DNA of 64,000 nucleotides, taken from assembly GCA_030144725.1 (NCBI GenBank), contig JASKMD010000019.1, forward strand, positions 5,613,105 through 5,677,104, in the 5' to 3' direction. Origin of the DNA: Haematococcus lacustris (lineage: Eukaryota; Chlorophyta; Chlorophyceae; Chlamydomonadales; Haematococcaceae). The notes beneath the pieces are model-generated. The model was not told the DNA's origin and did no database searches. It saw nothing but the letters and a program-made list of their open reading frames with translations. A program made the translations under genes and the position numbers. Shown here in pieces: positions 29,301 through 40,225 of this stretch (position 1 is its first letter; each line of letters starts with the position of its first letter).

Positions 29301-29906
29301 GGTTATGGGTGCATTAAAATCATCTGCTAGCAAAGAGACCCAACATCACTCTGGGCAGCCCCTAACCTGCCCACTCCTTGCCCTGAAGCAGTTATGTGCA
29401 TTGTGTTGGCTGCAGGGCAGCTGCTGATGGGGCAGTAGCCAGCATTAAGCTGAGCGGGTTGAAACCCGGTCCTGGGTCTTTTCGGGTGAGCTGGCATGGT
29501 TCCTTGTCGAGACACACCTAGCCTCACAGTGTGTTGGGGTAAGCTGGCCTGGTGCCTGCTCTTGACACACTCAAGCTGTGGATTTCGGGGTGTAGCCTGG
29601 CCATGGCTACAGGTTGTTGTAGCCAAGTCCAAGAGCAGTTGAGCAGCAGTCTGCCCCATGTGAAGCCCATATGGCTTTTCCATCAGTTCATGCTCCCACA
29701 TCAAGCAATGCTCATGATCAAAGCGGTGCATTCCTGGATATGTTAGTTCCAGTGTACCATGCGCATGGTATTGGGTTTGGTTCCAAGGCCCTCCCATCAT
29801 GAACAACGGGGTGCATGCACGCGCGCAGGTGGCTTTGCTGGACACCTTGTACCACATGCAACACTACGAGGCTCATGACTGCATAAACATAGCGGATGCT
29901 GCCTGA
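26389..29906 (+). CDS. thiM: hydroxyethylthiazole kinase (thiamine salvage)
   Basis: Phosphorylates 4-methyl-5-(2-hydroxyethyl)thiazole for thiamine phosphate synthesis. Nine exons: 26389-26493, 26649-26720, 27095-27208, 27924-28074, 28441-28553, 28659-28769, 29113-29162, 29416-29485 and 29829-29906. They give 287 residues with all phases consistent, close to the 260-275 usual for ThiM. Motifs in order: [100 protein letters not shown] (Cys210 is the conserved GAGC-type cysteine) and [15 protein letters not shown]. The ATG at 26389 is chosen because the upstream in-frame start is GTG. No obvious long transit peptide. Its start lies next to that of the divergent pseudouridine synthase. Confidence 0.94.
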
Positions 29907-29975
29907 CCGGCCCAGGCCCAATGATGCAACTTGCATACTAACCCCTTCCTACCGCGGAGTGTGCATTCTTCTTAT

Positions 29976-29980
29976 TGTAA
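29976..29980 (+). terminator. TGTAA polyadenylation signal of thiM
   Basis: TGTAA 70 bp after the thiM stop codon, in an AT-richer stretch (CTTATTGTAATG). A second TGTAA follows at about 30120. Confidence 0.55.
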
Positions 29981-31233
29981 TGTCGGGATGGGTGTTGATC
30001 TGCGGTGGGCCCTTGTAAGTGCTTGGCTCGGGAGAGGCTCGACATCGTGTCTACACGAAGCTTTGTTGTTGGCACCAGTGCATGCAATAGCTCTTGCAAT
30101 AGTTGCAAGCTTATCTCCGTTTGTAAGTCGCTGGTTTAAAAAGCTCCCATACGTGTTGGAGCTTGATCAACCTAAGGGCACTTCGAGCGTGGGCATGCCT
30201 ATGATGAAATGCTTCCCGTCTTGGGTACTTGGTTCTGTGGCCGTGTACATCCAGCCTGTCATCAGCCCAGCTCCGGCGCCTGGGAGTGGCCACAGACAAG
30301 TAAGCAGTACTCAGGAAGCAGCAGGCAATGATGAGTCTGACAGCGGAGACCTATACGCAGACACCAGGCCCAGGCTCATCAGCATGGAGCCTCATGGCGG
30401 GACCTGGCATCAGCTACTTGCTCAGCTGGTGGCTGACCTGTCCACAGTCGCTGGACAGCACGGTTTGCATGTGCTGCAGGGCGAGATTGCCCAGGGACAG
30501 ACAGAGCACAACAGCAGGTTGTGAATGCAGTATGCCATCAGGTTGATGTGCATTAAGACCTTGCTTTGTTGCACACAGGGTGGCTGTTGGCACATCTTTG
30601 TTGGCCGTGTGCTACAGCTGATCCTGTAGAAAGGTAGATTGACTCGGTCAGCCCCACCCCCTATGTCCACAAAGAAGGCATGGGTGGGGCGAGATGCACA
30701 TCCAGCAGCGTCACAGGCAGGCAGCTTCACCATCTACTTGCCACAATGGCACAGCTCCATGCATAGAAACATTCAACATGGAACATGAAACAACATGAAG
30801 CATGAAACAGGGTGTTGCCTGTGGACAGGTTCATCACTGGAGCAGTAGTCGGTGCACCCTTGGTGACTACAAGCCTTATCCCTAGTGGCACCTTCCGTTC
30901 CCTGACCACAGCGCATCATTAAATCTAACAGCTGCACATCTCCGAGGAGGGGGCAGCATACTCTCCCCAATGCGCTGGAATTTCCAGTGCCGCACTTGGT
31001 CCCACACCCCTCATCCTCAGGAAGCAGGTTGATGTATCACACCATTGTGGTCGTGAGCCTGGTGAGCTTGCTTGGCCTTGCCCATCAGCAAGTGAGGCAT
31101 GGAAACTGACAACCCGCTCCATGGGGGCATGCACATAAGTGCACGTGCCTTAACCATGAACCACATTATATTTTCGCTTTTAAATCCAGCTCACACCGCC
31201 TAACCCGTAAGCCATTGCGCTGCTGGCTTTTGC
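29981..31233. other. intergenic interval between convergent thiM and TLDc genes
   Basis: Open frames occur on both strands, but none shows a recognisable family, codon pattern or splice chain. CAACATG/GAACATG words (30773-30810) recall those beside the GGGGT array. Nothing else is supported. Confidence 0.5.
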
Positions 31234-34200
31234 CTATATCAGATGCCACAGCTCTATGGCGCGGATGTGAAATTCCGGAGCGGAGGACAGGCAGGGCGAG
31301 TCGAAGGTCAAGCACTGCGCGCTGCTGCCCTCCAGCAGGTCGTTGTCCATCCTGCAACAGGGCGCGTGCGCGGCGGCCAGGATCACTACCAGACACCAAC
31401 CGTATAAACCGCCATTCGCCGCATCAGGTCGGGGCACAGCAGTGGTGGTGCGGGTTGTTGTGGCCCTAGCCCCTCAGCCCGTTGTTGCTGTCATTGGTCT
31501 ACACCACCAAGCCCTCAGCCCAGAGTGGTTGCATGGCAGAGTATGGGCAGGCCATGCACCATGCGGTTAGGTGGCTGCTCTGTGCTTTCACGGCCTACCT
31601 TGTCAGCCCTGCCCCCTTACCCCTCCTTCCTTCCCCATACTGCCCAGAGCTGCCACGTCCCTTTCAATTGCAGTCAGGCTGAGTCACCCAGCTCACCAGA
31701 TAGCGAAGTGACCAGCACCCCCCACGCCCAGACCTTCTGGCGTGGCAAACTGGAAGTAGTCGTTGCTGGTAGGCTGCCCCTCACCACCACGGCTCCTGGG
31801 GGGCTGCCAACAGTACACCGCACGCCTGCAGGTGTGGCGGTGAAGGTGGAGGTCGTGGTGGAGGTAAGAGCGATGTAAAGGTAAGGTAAAGGTGCAAGTG
31901 CAGGTAAAAATGATGGTGAGATTTGGACATGGTTGCGCAAGCTGTGTTGGGACTCCTGTCATGACAGTGCATCCAGCCTAGTCTTTGCGGCAGCGGCAGC
32001 AGCATAGCAAGCAAAGGTGACAGATAAGGGTGAGGGGTAGGAAATGTAGGGCCATTGAGTAGCAGATTGCACTGGATACATCTTCTTCAACTCCATGTCA
32101 AGGATGGGAATGGCTGCGGTTACATGAGGTGTGATTGGAGTGGCGTGGGCGGTCGGTCACACACTGACCGGGGTTGAAGTTGAAACACGCGTGTTTCTCC
32201 GGTGCCAAAGAAGCGTGGGCTGACGCGCCACGGCTCAGTAGCGAAGGCGCCGAACACTGCTCCGCCAGAATCGCGGACAACCAGCAGGCTGGGTGCCTTG
32301 CCCGCGGCCTTCCGGTACAATGTGTGCAGCGAAATCCCATCGCGCTGCGATCATCACGCCCAAGACGCAAATGTCGGTCGCGGCTGTGGCCAACTCAGCA
32401 GTGGGTGAGGCCCATGTCGAGGCGTGGCAGCTGCAGCGTGACCGTGGCAGTCTCACAGCCCAGCGACAAACCCGGTAGTGCTGTGCGGGCCGTGCTTGCA
32501 CAAGCATGAGCGTGCAAGCACCAAGCAATGGAGGGAGGGAGAGCAAGAAACATGTCACACTGAGGCTATTCCGGTCACATTAGGCAGTTCACCAGCATCA
32601 CTTACATCACACTAAGGTCACACTGGCGGGCCACACCCCTTACCTGAGTGCAGTACAGCAATGACCATCGGCTTTGCTTGAAGCGTGCAGGCAGGCAGCC
32701 TGCCACCAGCGCTGCCACCTCGTCCTTTGTCATGATGCCGCTGCCACCATCACTCATCACAGGCCTAGTCACACAATCAGCGCCAGGCAAGCCAGGCGCA
32801 AGCCCCTTGAGACTCTGTGCAACAACTGCAACTGGGGCCCTCCCCACCAGTCATTCCAGGTACCATGACAGCAGTCGTCAAGGAGCCAGGTCTAGTCGCT
32901 ACCAGCAAGGCATACCTAGGTAGGGCCCTGGTATGTGTGCAGTGAGCAGGGCATGCAAGGGGGCCAGGGCTAGGGATAGGGCTGAGTTTAGGGTTGGGCC
33001 TGGACTGATATGTGTGTAGCATGGTGAAAATGAGGTCAGGGTCAGGGTCAGGGTCAGGGTCAGGGTCAGGGTCAGGGTCAGGGTCAGGGTCAGGGTCAGG
33101 GTCAGGGTCAGGGTCAGGGTCAGGGTCAGGGTCAGGGTCAGGGTCAGGGTCAGGGTCAGGGTCAGGGTCAGGGGCATGGGCATGGGCAGGGGCAGGGGCA
33201 GGGGCTTACTGGAAGGCTTGACCCGGGGGTGGGCTGGGTAGCGCGGTCCCCTGCTGCTCCATACTGCAGCGCCTGCCAAGCAGCCTGACCAGGTCCGGGC
33301 TATGCTGCAGCAGCTCCCCCTGGCGGTGCTGCTCCAGCACTGTGTGCACCCTGACCACGAGGCCAGGCCAGCAGGGAGGTCAGGGTCAGGGACAGCCCAG
33401 GGGCTGCTGCTGCTAAGGTAGCTTTTCTTCAAGGCAGAACCCACACACACCCTTGCCACCGCACCCACCCCTCGTCTGCCCCTGCCACCGCCCCCACCCC
33501 ACACCCACCCCTGCCACCGCCCCCACCCCTCACCCACCCCTGCACCCACCCCTGCCACCGCCCTGCCTGATCTGGCTCCACCCTACCAGGATTGCCAAGG
33601 GATGGCCTGGTTCAGGTCATGCAGCTCCTCCCAGCTCCAACCCCCGCGCTTAGGTGAAACCCCCTGCATCCGCAGCGCAGCATTCCTGCCCTAGCCTTGC
33701 ATTGGCCTGCGCTCCTGCCTGCCTGCCTGCCTGCCAGCCTGCATGGTGCCCACACTAAGCTTCTGATCGCATTCATGCAAAAGTGAGGAGTGCGAGGGGG
33801 CAAAGCTGATGCTCAAGCATGGGTGCCTGCTCAAGCGTGGCATGGGATTACCATCCCTGCTGTTCCACTAAACTGCCTCCATCCGGCTCCTGCTTGTTTG
33901 CTCCACCCCTATGCTGCACTAGCCCTTGACCAGCATCTGTTTTTGCCCCTGAATCGTGCTGTGTTGTGTTGAAACAATACTCGCCCCGCCCCGCCCCGCC
34001 CCGCCCCGCCCCGCCCCGCCCCGCCCCGCCCCGCCCCGCCCCGCCCCGCCCCGCCCCGCCCCGCCCCGCCCCGCCCCGCCCCGCCCCGCCCCGCCCCGCC
34101 CCGCCCCGCCCCGCCCCGCCCCGCCCCGCCCCGCCCCGCCCCGCCCCGCCCCGCCCCGCCCCGCCCCACCCCGCCCACCTGCAGCCCAAACTCCAGGCAG

Positions 34201-34283
34201 CTTTGCACGCAGGCTGCCATGGTGGCAGGGGGCAGGGAGGACGCAAGGATGGGGCGCTCATAGGGGTGACCGTAACGCTGGGC
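31234..34283 (-). CDS. TLDc-domain protein (OXR1/NCOA7-like), 5' end not resolved
   Basis: TLDc proteins are linked to oxidative-stress resistance and bind the V-ATPase; the exact role here is unknown. Secure exons (minus): 33350-33210, 32764-32644, 32344-32169, 31825-31697 and 31351-31234, with phases agreeing throughout. Motifs: MTKDEVAALVAGCLPARF, SRWSLLYCTQ joined to RDGISLHTLYRKAAG, LLVVRDSGGAVFGAFATEPW, FFGTGETRVFQLQP, NDYFQFATPEGLGVGGAGHF, and DNDLLEGSSAQCLTF to the C-terminal IRAIELWHLI. This is a complete TLDc domain. A further probable exon, 34283-34179 (RYGHPYERPILASSLPPATM), is coding-like but ends in phase 0 and does not join 33350 directly, so another exon lies between or it belongs elsewhere. 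Introns hold (GGGTCA)n and (GGGGC)n arrays. Confidence 0.85.
33033..33171. repeat. (GGGTCA)n hexamer array
   Basis: About 23 perfect GGGTCA units in the intron between TLDc exons 33350-33210 and 32764-32644, followed by (GGGCAT/GGGGCA) units. The Gly-Ser ORF here is an artefact. Confidence 0.95.
33983..34176. repeat. (CCCCG)n pentamer array, about 38 units
   Basis: Perfect CCCCG units on the plus strand, starting just after the donor of the probable exon 34283-34179; the transcript strand is GGGGC. Pro-Ala-Arg ORFs are artefacts. Confidence 0.95.
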
Positions 34284-34376
34284 CTGACGGCAAGGCGCAC
34301 AACACACAGCATGCAGCGCATGACCACACCTGACCTGCATGTGCCACCACCCTCCCCTAGCCCTGCTATGGTCCTT

Positions 34377-34925
34377 CAAATCAAGAAAGGTTGTTTACCT
34401 TCTCCCGATGCAAAATTAGCAGCAAAACACAGTTTTGAGACTGCAGGTGTGCTTATAAATATTCTAGACAGCCATCCCTTGCATACCATGTCAATCCTCC
34501 ATGGTTTACACACTTCTTGCACAGGTCACTACGTCAAGCCAAGTCAAAGCCAAGTCAAAGCCACTGTGCAAGGGCACTAACACCGTGCACCAAGTTACCA
34601 AGTCTGGACTTTGCACTAGATAGGGCACTGAACCTCCCCCATGAAGTCATGGTGCTCCTGTGCCTGCTTGCATTGCCGGCATATCTCTGTCATCCTCCTC
34701 TGAACACTCAAACTTGCGTGCCCTAGCAGTCACCCATGCCGCAGCCTTGGCCAAGGCAAGCACTCCAATAGCTGACTTAGTGCCGCCAGCCACCCGAGCT
34801 GCTGCCCCAGCTTGGCCAGCCACCCCAGCAGCTGACCTTGTGCGGCCAGCCATCCCAGCTGATAACTTGCCTACTACCCACCCCTCGCTGCCGGCACTGC
34901 TATCGTCGCTGCTGTTGTTGTTGCC
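34377..34925. repeat. dispersed repeat, copy A (about 550 bp)
   Basis: Strongly similar, in the same orientation, to 37755-38245. Shared blocks include AGACAGCCATCCCTTGCATA, CAAGTCAAAGCCACTGTGCA and GCAGCCTTGGCCAAGGCAA, with substitutions and small indels. On the minus strand both copies translate to related Ala/Ser-rich peptides (for example ALAKAAAW and FECSEED). Probably a transposon-derived segment. Confidence 0.75.
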
Positions 34926-35099
34926 GCTGGTGCTGTTGGTGTTGCTGTTGGTGCTGCTGCTAGTGTTGCACACCAACCGTGCCTGCTTGCGTGTGGGAGT
35001 GGGCGTGGCTTGTGCTGTTGGTGCTGGCTCAGGCTTGTTTTCGGAGCCCAATGGCTTGCCGTTTGCGCATGGGTGGATCATCTGCCGTTGCTGCAGCGA

Positions 35100-36070
35100 T
35101 TACATTACATTACTTATTTATTCTGTTACATTATGTATTGTACTATTGCTACAGATTATTACATATATAGTATGTTTATTATACTTCTTGTTTTTTTTAT
35201 ATAAAGATATATATATCTGAGGTGTATGCAAAATACAGGATCAAATAATTTCCCATAACTCGGGGGTGGTCGGGGCCACTATGCTACCGATCCCAGTCGC
35301 ACTCCAGCCATGAGGACCCCTAGCTACGCGTACTCTGCAGCATTTCGAAACTTGCAAGTATGGCTTGCACGTTGCACGTTGCAAGTCGCGTGACTTGCGC
35401 GATAGCACCTCACCAATACGACCAAGCGCGGAAGAGGTGATGCCACGCTGGCAAGTATGTTTCTATATGCCAGGCTGGCATATAACCACCGAGCTTTGGG
35501 CTCCGGGCGGGCTTGGTTAGCTCGGGATGAACAAGGCAAGCGTACCGCATTAGCCGTTAAGCCGTTTGGATGTACGCTTTAACATGCACAATTGCCGGGC
35601 CGCGGGGTACGCTTTTGTATAATTGCCGGGCCGCGGACCTCAGATATACCAGATAATCGCCTCTACCTTGCTCATTACGCGAATCTGATGGACTCGTCCT
35701 CGCCTCCGCGGCCATATACACCTCGGCTGCGCCTCGGTGTATATGGCCGCGTCGACTCGGACTCGTCCATTATTTTCGCATAATGTACTCGGCCCGCCGA
35801 TTATCCATTACATATCTTTAGTTCCGTATTCATGCGTTATAATAGTTAATAGCCTGCTGTTTAAGAGACTTAGTTCCCTATTGCGCTCTTAAAAACGCGG
35901 GACGCGGCCCATTTTAGAAAAGTGCATAGCTGGTTCAAACTGGCTACCATCCCGCGCGCGTTGCAAGTCGCGTATGGTGCATGCCCGCCCCGCCCTTCGC
36001 TTCAAAACATAGTGTTGCTCCAAAAGTGCGGCTTCGCCGCACGGAATGTAGCCATAGAGCATTAAACATG
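35100..36070. other. AT-rich, non-coding block
   Basis: Base composition changes sharply from GC-rich flanks to TATA/TTTAT-rich sequence, especially 35100-35260. No gene is supported. It contains a foldback at 35652-35805. Confidence 0.6.
35652..35805. repeat. foldback (inverted repeat) centred near 35729
   Basis: A perfect inner stem of about 17 bp (CGCGGCCATATACACC and its complement, 35707-35751) lies inside a longer imperfect symmetry reaching GATAATCG at 35652 and CGATTATC at 35798. Possibly a MITE or foldback element. Confidence 0.7.
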
Positions 36071-36078
36071 AACTAAAT

Positions 36079-36269
36079 TAGATAGTGGAAGCGCCCGGAG
36101 CGTTTTAGGCACCCCAAAAACACTCGGCCTCGGCGCTGTCGCGTAACAGCTCTCGACCTCAGCCAGCAGCCGCTCCGCGGCTGCTGGCTTCGGTCTCGAG
36201 CTGTTACGCGACAGCGCCTCGGCCTCGCGTTTTTAGGGCACCTAAAACTACCGGCGCTTCCACTATCTA
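36079..36269. repeat. 191-bp near-palindrome (foldback/MITE-like)
   Basis: Two arms of about 90 bp with few mismatches, beginning TAGATAGTGGAAGCGCC and ending in its complement GGCGCTTCCACTATCTA. The centre near 36174 is CCGCTCCGCGG. GC-rich within an AT-richer setting. No ORF. Confidence 0.85.
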
Positions 36270-36819
36270 CTACACATATAAACAATGTAAGGGGGCAAGA
36301 TGAAAATGTGCTCGGAATGGCCTGCGATTCTCCGTGCAACCTCTCCTAACTGAAACACCGCATAGTACATCGAGGAAACCGAGCGCGACTCACTGCGCGG
36401 TAAGATCGAAAGTCGTTCTAAAATTTGGAGGTCTTAAAAATAGAGATGAGTAGTGGGTCTGGTAATGTACACGCCGGCGCGTCCACTCGCGGTGTTTCAT
36501 TTTGAATGGTCTGGCCGGCCCGTCATCCGACAGTCCAATCAAACAAAGACCCCAAACCCCTGCGGAGTATTGCCCCGGCCCTAGATGAACATGACACAGG
36601 TTAGTCTATCATTTTGAACTGACAGCCGCAGTCCAGGGCCAGGATTGGGCTGCACCTCACGGATGCGGCGCTTGGCCGTGGCGTGCGTGGAGTGCACGTC
36701 AACCTTGCGCACTGCCTATACGGTAAAACATGTTCAGCCTCTGCTTCAGCGCGAGGGAGCCTCACGTCCCCAATGCACCTGATGGCAGGTGTCTAGCCCC
36801 GAAAAGCAGCCAGGCTAGC

Positions 36820-37190
36820 AGCAGGGGCAGCAGAAGCAGGGGCAGCAGAAGCAGGGGCAGCAGCAGAAGGGGCAGCAGCTGCAGGGGCAACAGCAGCAGA
36901 AGCAGCGGCAGCAGCAGCGGCAGCAGCGGCAGCAGCAGCGGCAACAGCAGGGACAGCAGCAGCAGCAGCTGCAGCAGCAGCAGCGGCATCATCATCAGCA
37001 GCAGCAACAGGGGCAGCAGTAGCAGCGGCAGCAGCAGCAGCAGCAGGGGCAGCAGCAGCAGGGGCAGCAACAGCAGGGGCAGCAGCAGCAGGGGCAGCAG
37101 CAGCAGGGGCGGCAGCAACAAGGGCAGCAGCGGCAGCAGCAGCGGCGGCAGTGGCGGCGACGGCAGCAGCAGGGGCAGCGGCAGCAATCT
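36820..37190. repeat. imperfect GCAGCAGCAGGG repeat tract
   Basis: About 370 bp of interrupted GCAGCAG(GGG/CGG) words. The Ser/Gly, Ala and Leu/Pro ORFs here (both strands) are low complexity without homology. Confidence 0.85.
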
Positions 37191-37687
37191 TATGATCTAA
37201 AGCAGGAGGCAACAGCTTGAGCATGCAACTGGGTGCGGCAGCAGGCTGGAAGTGGAGGGAGTTCTATTAGAGAGTTGATAGCACACTTGAAGGCCAGCAG
37301 TGCGTAAACCAGCCATCACATGTTGCATGCTGATGGTTTATACCTGGCAATGGGTGCTGAGGGGGTGTGCGATGGTACACATTTATGACTTAAACGTGTC
37401 AGCAAACATGGTGTGTACGGTTCTACTCCATCACGCATGGGATGCATGGGCAGCATTTTCAGATGCCAAGAAATGCAAAGCGGACATCATGCAAGCATGC
37501 GAACATCATTAACACACACATTGCGAGTGGACTTGGACATTCATATTTTTGTTTGGCCGCATGCGGGCTTGCTTGACCGGCTGTCTATTGGGTTGGTTGT
37601 TAAAGAAATGTGGTGCGGCCGGAGGCTGCACATACACATGTTGCCTGCTGCCCGTCCGATGTGGGACGGGCCCACTGCCCTAGTGTA

Positions 37688-38719
37688 TATATATACCGTA
37701 CTATCTATTTCGATTCGCAAGGCGCCGAAAATTTAATACTCTTTCCCGACCCCAAAAATGGAAAATTGTTTACTTTTCCCCAATGCAAAAATTGCAGCAA
37801 AACACAGTTTTGAGGATGTGGGTGTGCTTAGAAATATTTTCTAGACAGCCATCCCTTGCATACCATGTCAATCCTCCATGGTTCACACCTTTTTTGCACA
37901 GGTCACTATGTCAAGCCAAGTCAAAGCCACTGTGCAAGGGCACTGTCACCGTGCACCAAGTTACCAAGCCAAGTCAAAGCCACTGTGCAACTCTTCATCC
38001 TCCTCTGAACACTCAAAGCTGCCCAAGCAGTCACCCCATGCCGCAGCCTTGGCCAAGGCAAACACCTCAGTAGCTGACTTTGTGCGGTTAGCCTCCCGAG
38101 CTGCTGCCCCAGCTTGGCCAGCAACCCCGGCTGCTGCCCCAGCCTGACCAAACACCCCAAAATCTGACTTTATGCAGCCAGCCACCCCGGCTGAAAACCT
38201 GCCAAGTACCCACCCCCCGCTGCTGGCACTGCTATCGTCGTTGTAGGGGTCATGGCAGGTCATTGCTCGCTGCTTGTGTTATTGCTGGGTCATAGCGACT
38301 CACTGGTAGCTGTCATCACAAGCACGCAAAGTGCTAGCATTCTTGCAGCCGCCATGCAAGGGCGAGGTCACTCATGCCTTTGATGTGCTGGTGGGCTACA
38401 ACAACCCATACCAGGCTGATAGGCTTTAGACATTTGCCGCTGATCAAGAGCCCTTTGAGGGAGCATCACGATCGAGAGCCCTCTGATAGTGCATTTCATA
38501 GTGTTGGTCAACCTGGCGTAGCAGAGTTTCAGCTGCGTCGTCAACAGCGATGCCACGGACCACAAAGCGGTCCATCGCAGCACCATTTATTTAGGTCAAA
38601 CAATTGTTTGACCACTTCGCGATTTAGTAAGAAGTTACATTGTTTACTCGTTCGCGACTTCGCGAGGCCAAAAAAACAATTCGAGGACGCGAATCCAAAG
38701 AGAGAGTACGGTATATATA
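37688..38719. mobile_element. putative TIR element containing dispersed repeat copy B
   Basis: Imperfect inverted ends of about 31 bp: 37688-37718 (TATATATACCGTACT, then a pyrimidine stretch and GATTCGC) against 38689-38719 (GCGAATC, then purines and AGTACGGTATATATA). It contains the repeat shared with 34377-34925 (here 37755-38245). No transposase or clear target duplication was recognised, so boundaries and class are inferred. Confidence 0.5.
38635..38639 (-). terminator. TGTAA polyadenylation signal of the DUF6687-like gene
   Basis: TGTAA on the minus strand, 90 bp after the proposed stop codon at 38730. It lies inside the right end of the putative TIR element. Confidence 0.4.
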
Positions 38720-38729
38720 AAAATATATT

Positions 38730-40112
38730 TCAGTCTAGTAAACAATATGATACTACAGGCTGCTGCCTCCAACCTACCTTGGTCAGGTGCTGTTCCTCAT
38801 GCTCCAGGCGCAGCAAAGGACCTGGTCCAGGACAGCAGAGGCGGGAAATGAGACACAGGTGGGGATGGACCCAGTGGGTTAAGCCTGGCTAGCTCCCTGG
38901 GCTTGCATGACCTTGCTTGGGTGACCTTGCTTGCATGACCTTGCTTGCATGACCTTGCTTGCATGACTGGTCATGGCTTGCATGGCTTGCATGTTTGGAC
39001 ACTCATTACCCAGAACCAAACAGAGGACACCTTTCCACATGGTAAAGGGTGTGTCAGTGTCAGTGTCAGTGTCACGGGCAGGGGCAGGGGCAGGGGCAGG
39101 GGCAAGTCTCGCAAGCAACCATCGTCCAGCGTTGTTCGTAGGCAACCATCAAGTATGAGACCAGGAGCCCACCTCACTTTTATACCGCACTGGCATGTGA
39201 GCTGGCATGCAAGCTGGCATGCAAGCCACATGTAGCAGCCGCACGCTTCACTCTTGCCCTGCTTGCCCATGTTGGCCCCTACACCACCCAGTGCCCCACG
39301 CCAGCTGTGTGAACAGCATGCGGGTGTCGGGGCAGCTCTTACCAGTGTCAGTTATGCGGTTGGCCGTCCATGCCGTGCCTGGCGGCAGCGCTTGACCCTC
39401 CAGCTGGTTCAGCACCAGAGCCAGAGCAGACAGGTCCAGCCGTGGCCACACAGGCCGGGTGTGCACGTGGACATACTGGGTGTACTTACACTCCACCTCG
39501 TACCTGGTCCAGCAGCAACAGCCCCGATTCAACATGGAGCAGGGTGTTGTCTCACTAGACAGGGGATCATCTCACTGGAGACTCAGCTACAGCCGGCACG
39601 ATTACAGCATCATTCGCCACACCCATGACACGTAAACGGTAGTTACGGCATCCTCTGGCCAACCCTTCAGTTTTTCAAGCACCCAGGCAGGCTACTGAGT
39701 GCCTCCCCCTGCCTGCCGTTCCCTCGTCACCTGTTGCCATCAAACATCATGAGCACCACATCAGCACCATGCGTGTGAGAAAAGAGTGAGTAGTAGTGCA
39801 TGGGCTCGGCGCAATGTAGAACCGCCAGGCCAACCTGTCACACCAGAGTGAACACCAAACATCAGCTTCTAGGCATCTGCCAGCCATGATGTTACGGCCA
39901 GGGAGGCAGTACAAATAAGCTGATCAGGGCAGATGTATTGAAGGGCATGCAAGAATAAATCACACATTCACGTGCAGCCACCATGTCAGGCCATGCAAGG
40001 ATGCAAGCACTGTGAGTGACCAGGTGCGAAGCAGTACAGTACAGCAGGCGCCTCCATTCAAACAGGGTGCTGAGATGTTGTGAGAAGATTTGGTGCTGCC
40101 ACTGCTGCTGCT

Positions 40113-40160
<48 letters not shown>

Positions 40161-40189
40161 GCTGCTGCTGCTGCTGCTGCTGCTGCTGC

Positions 40190-40225
<36 letters not shown>

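Noticed and set aside
36730..37224. Ser/Gly-rich ORF (plus) and Leu/Pro or Ala ORFs (minus)
   Set aside because: Interrupted GCAGCAGGG repeats without homology, splice-site support or codon bias.
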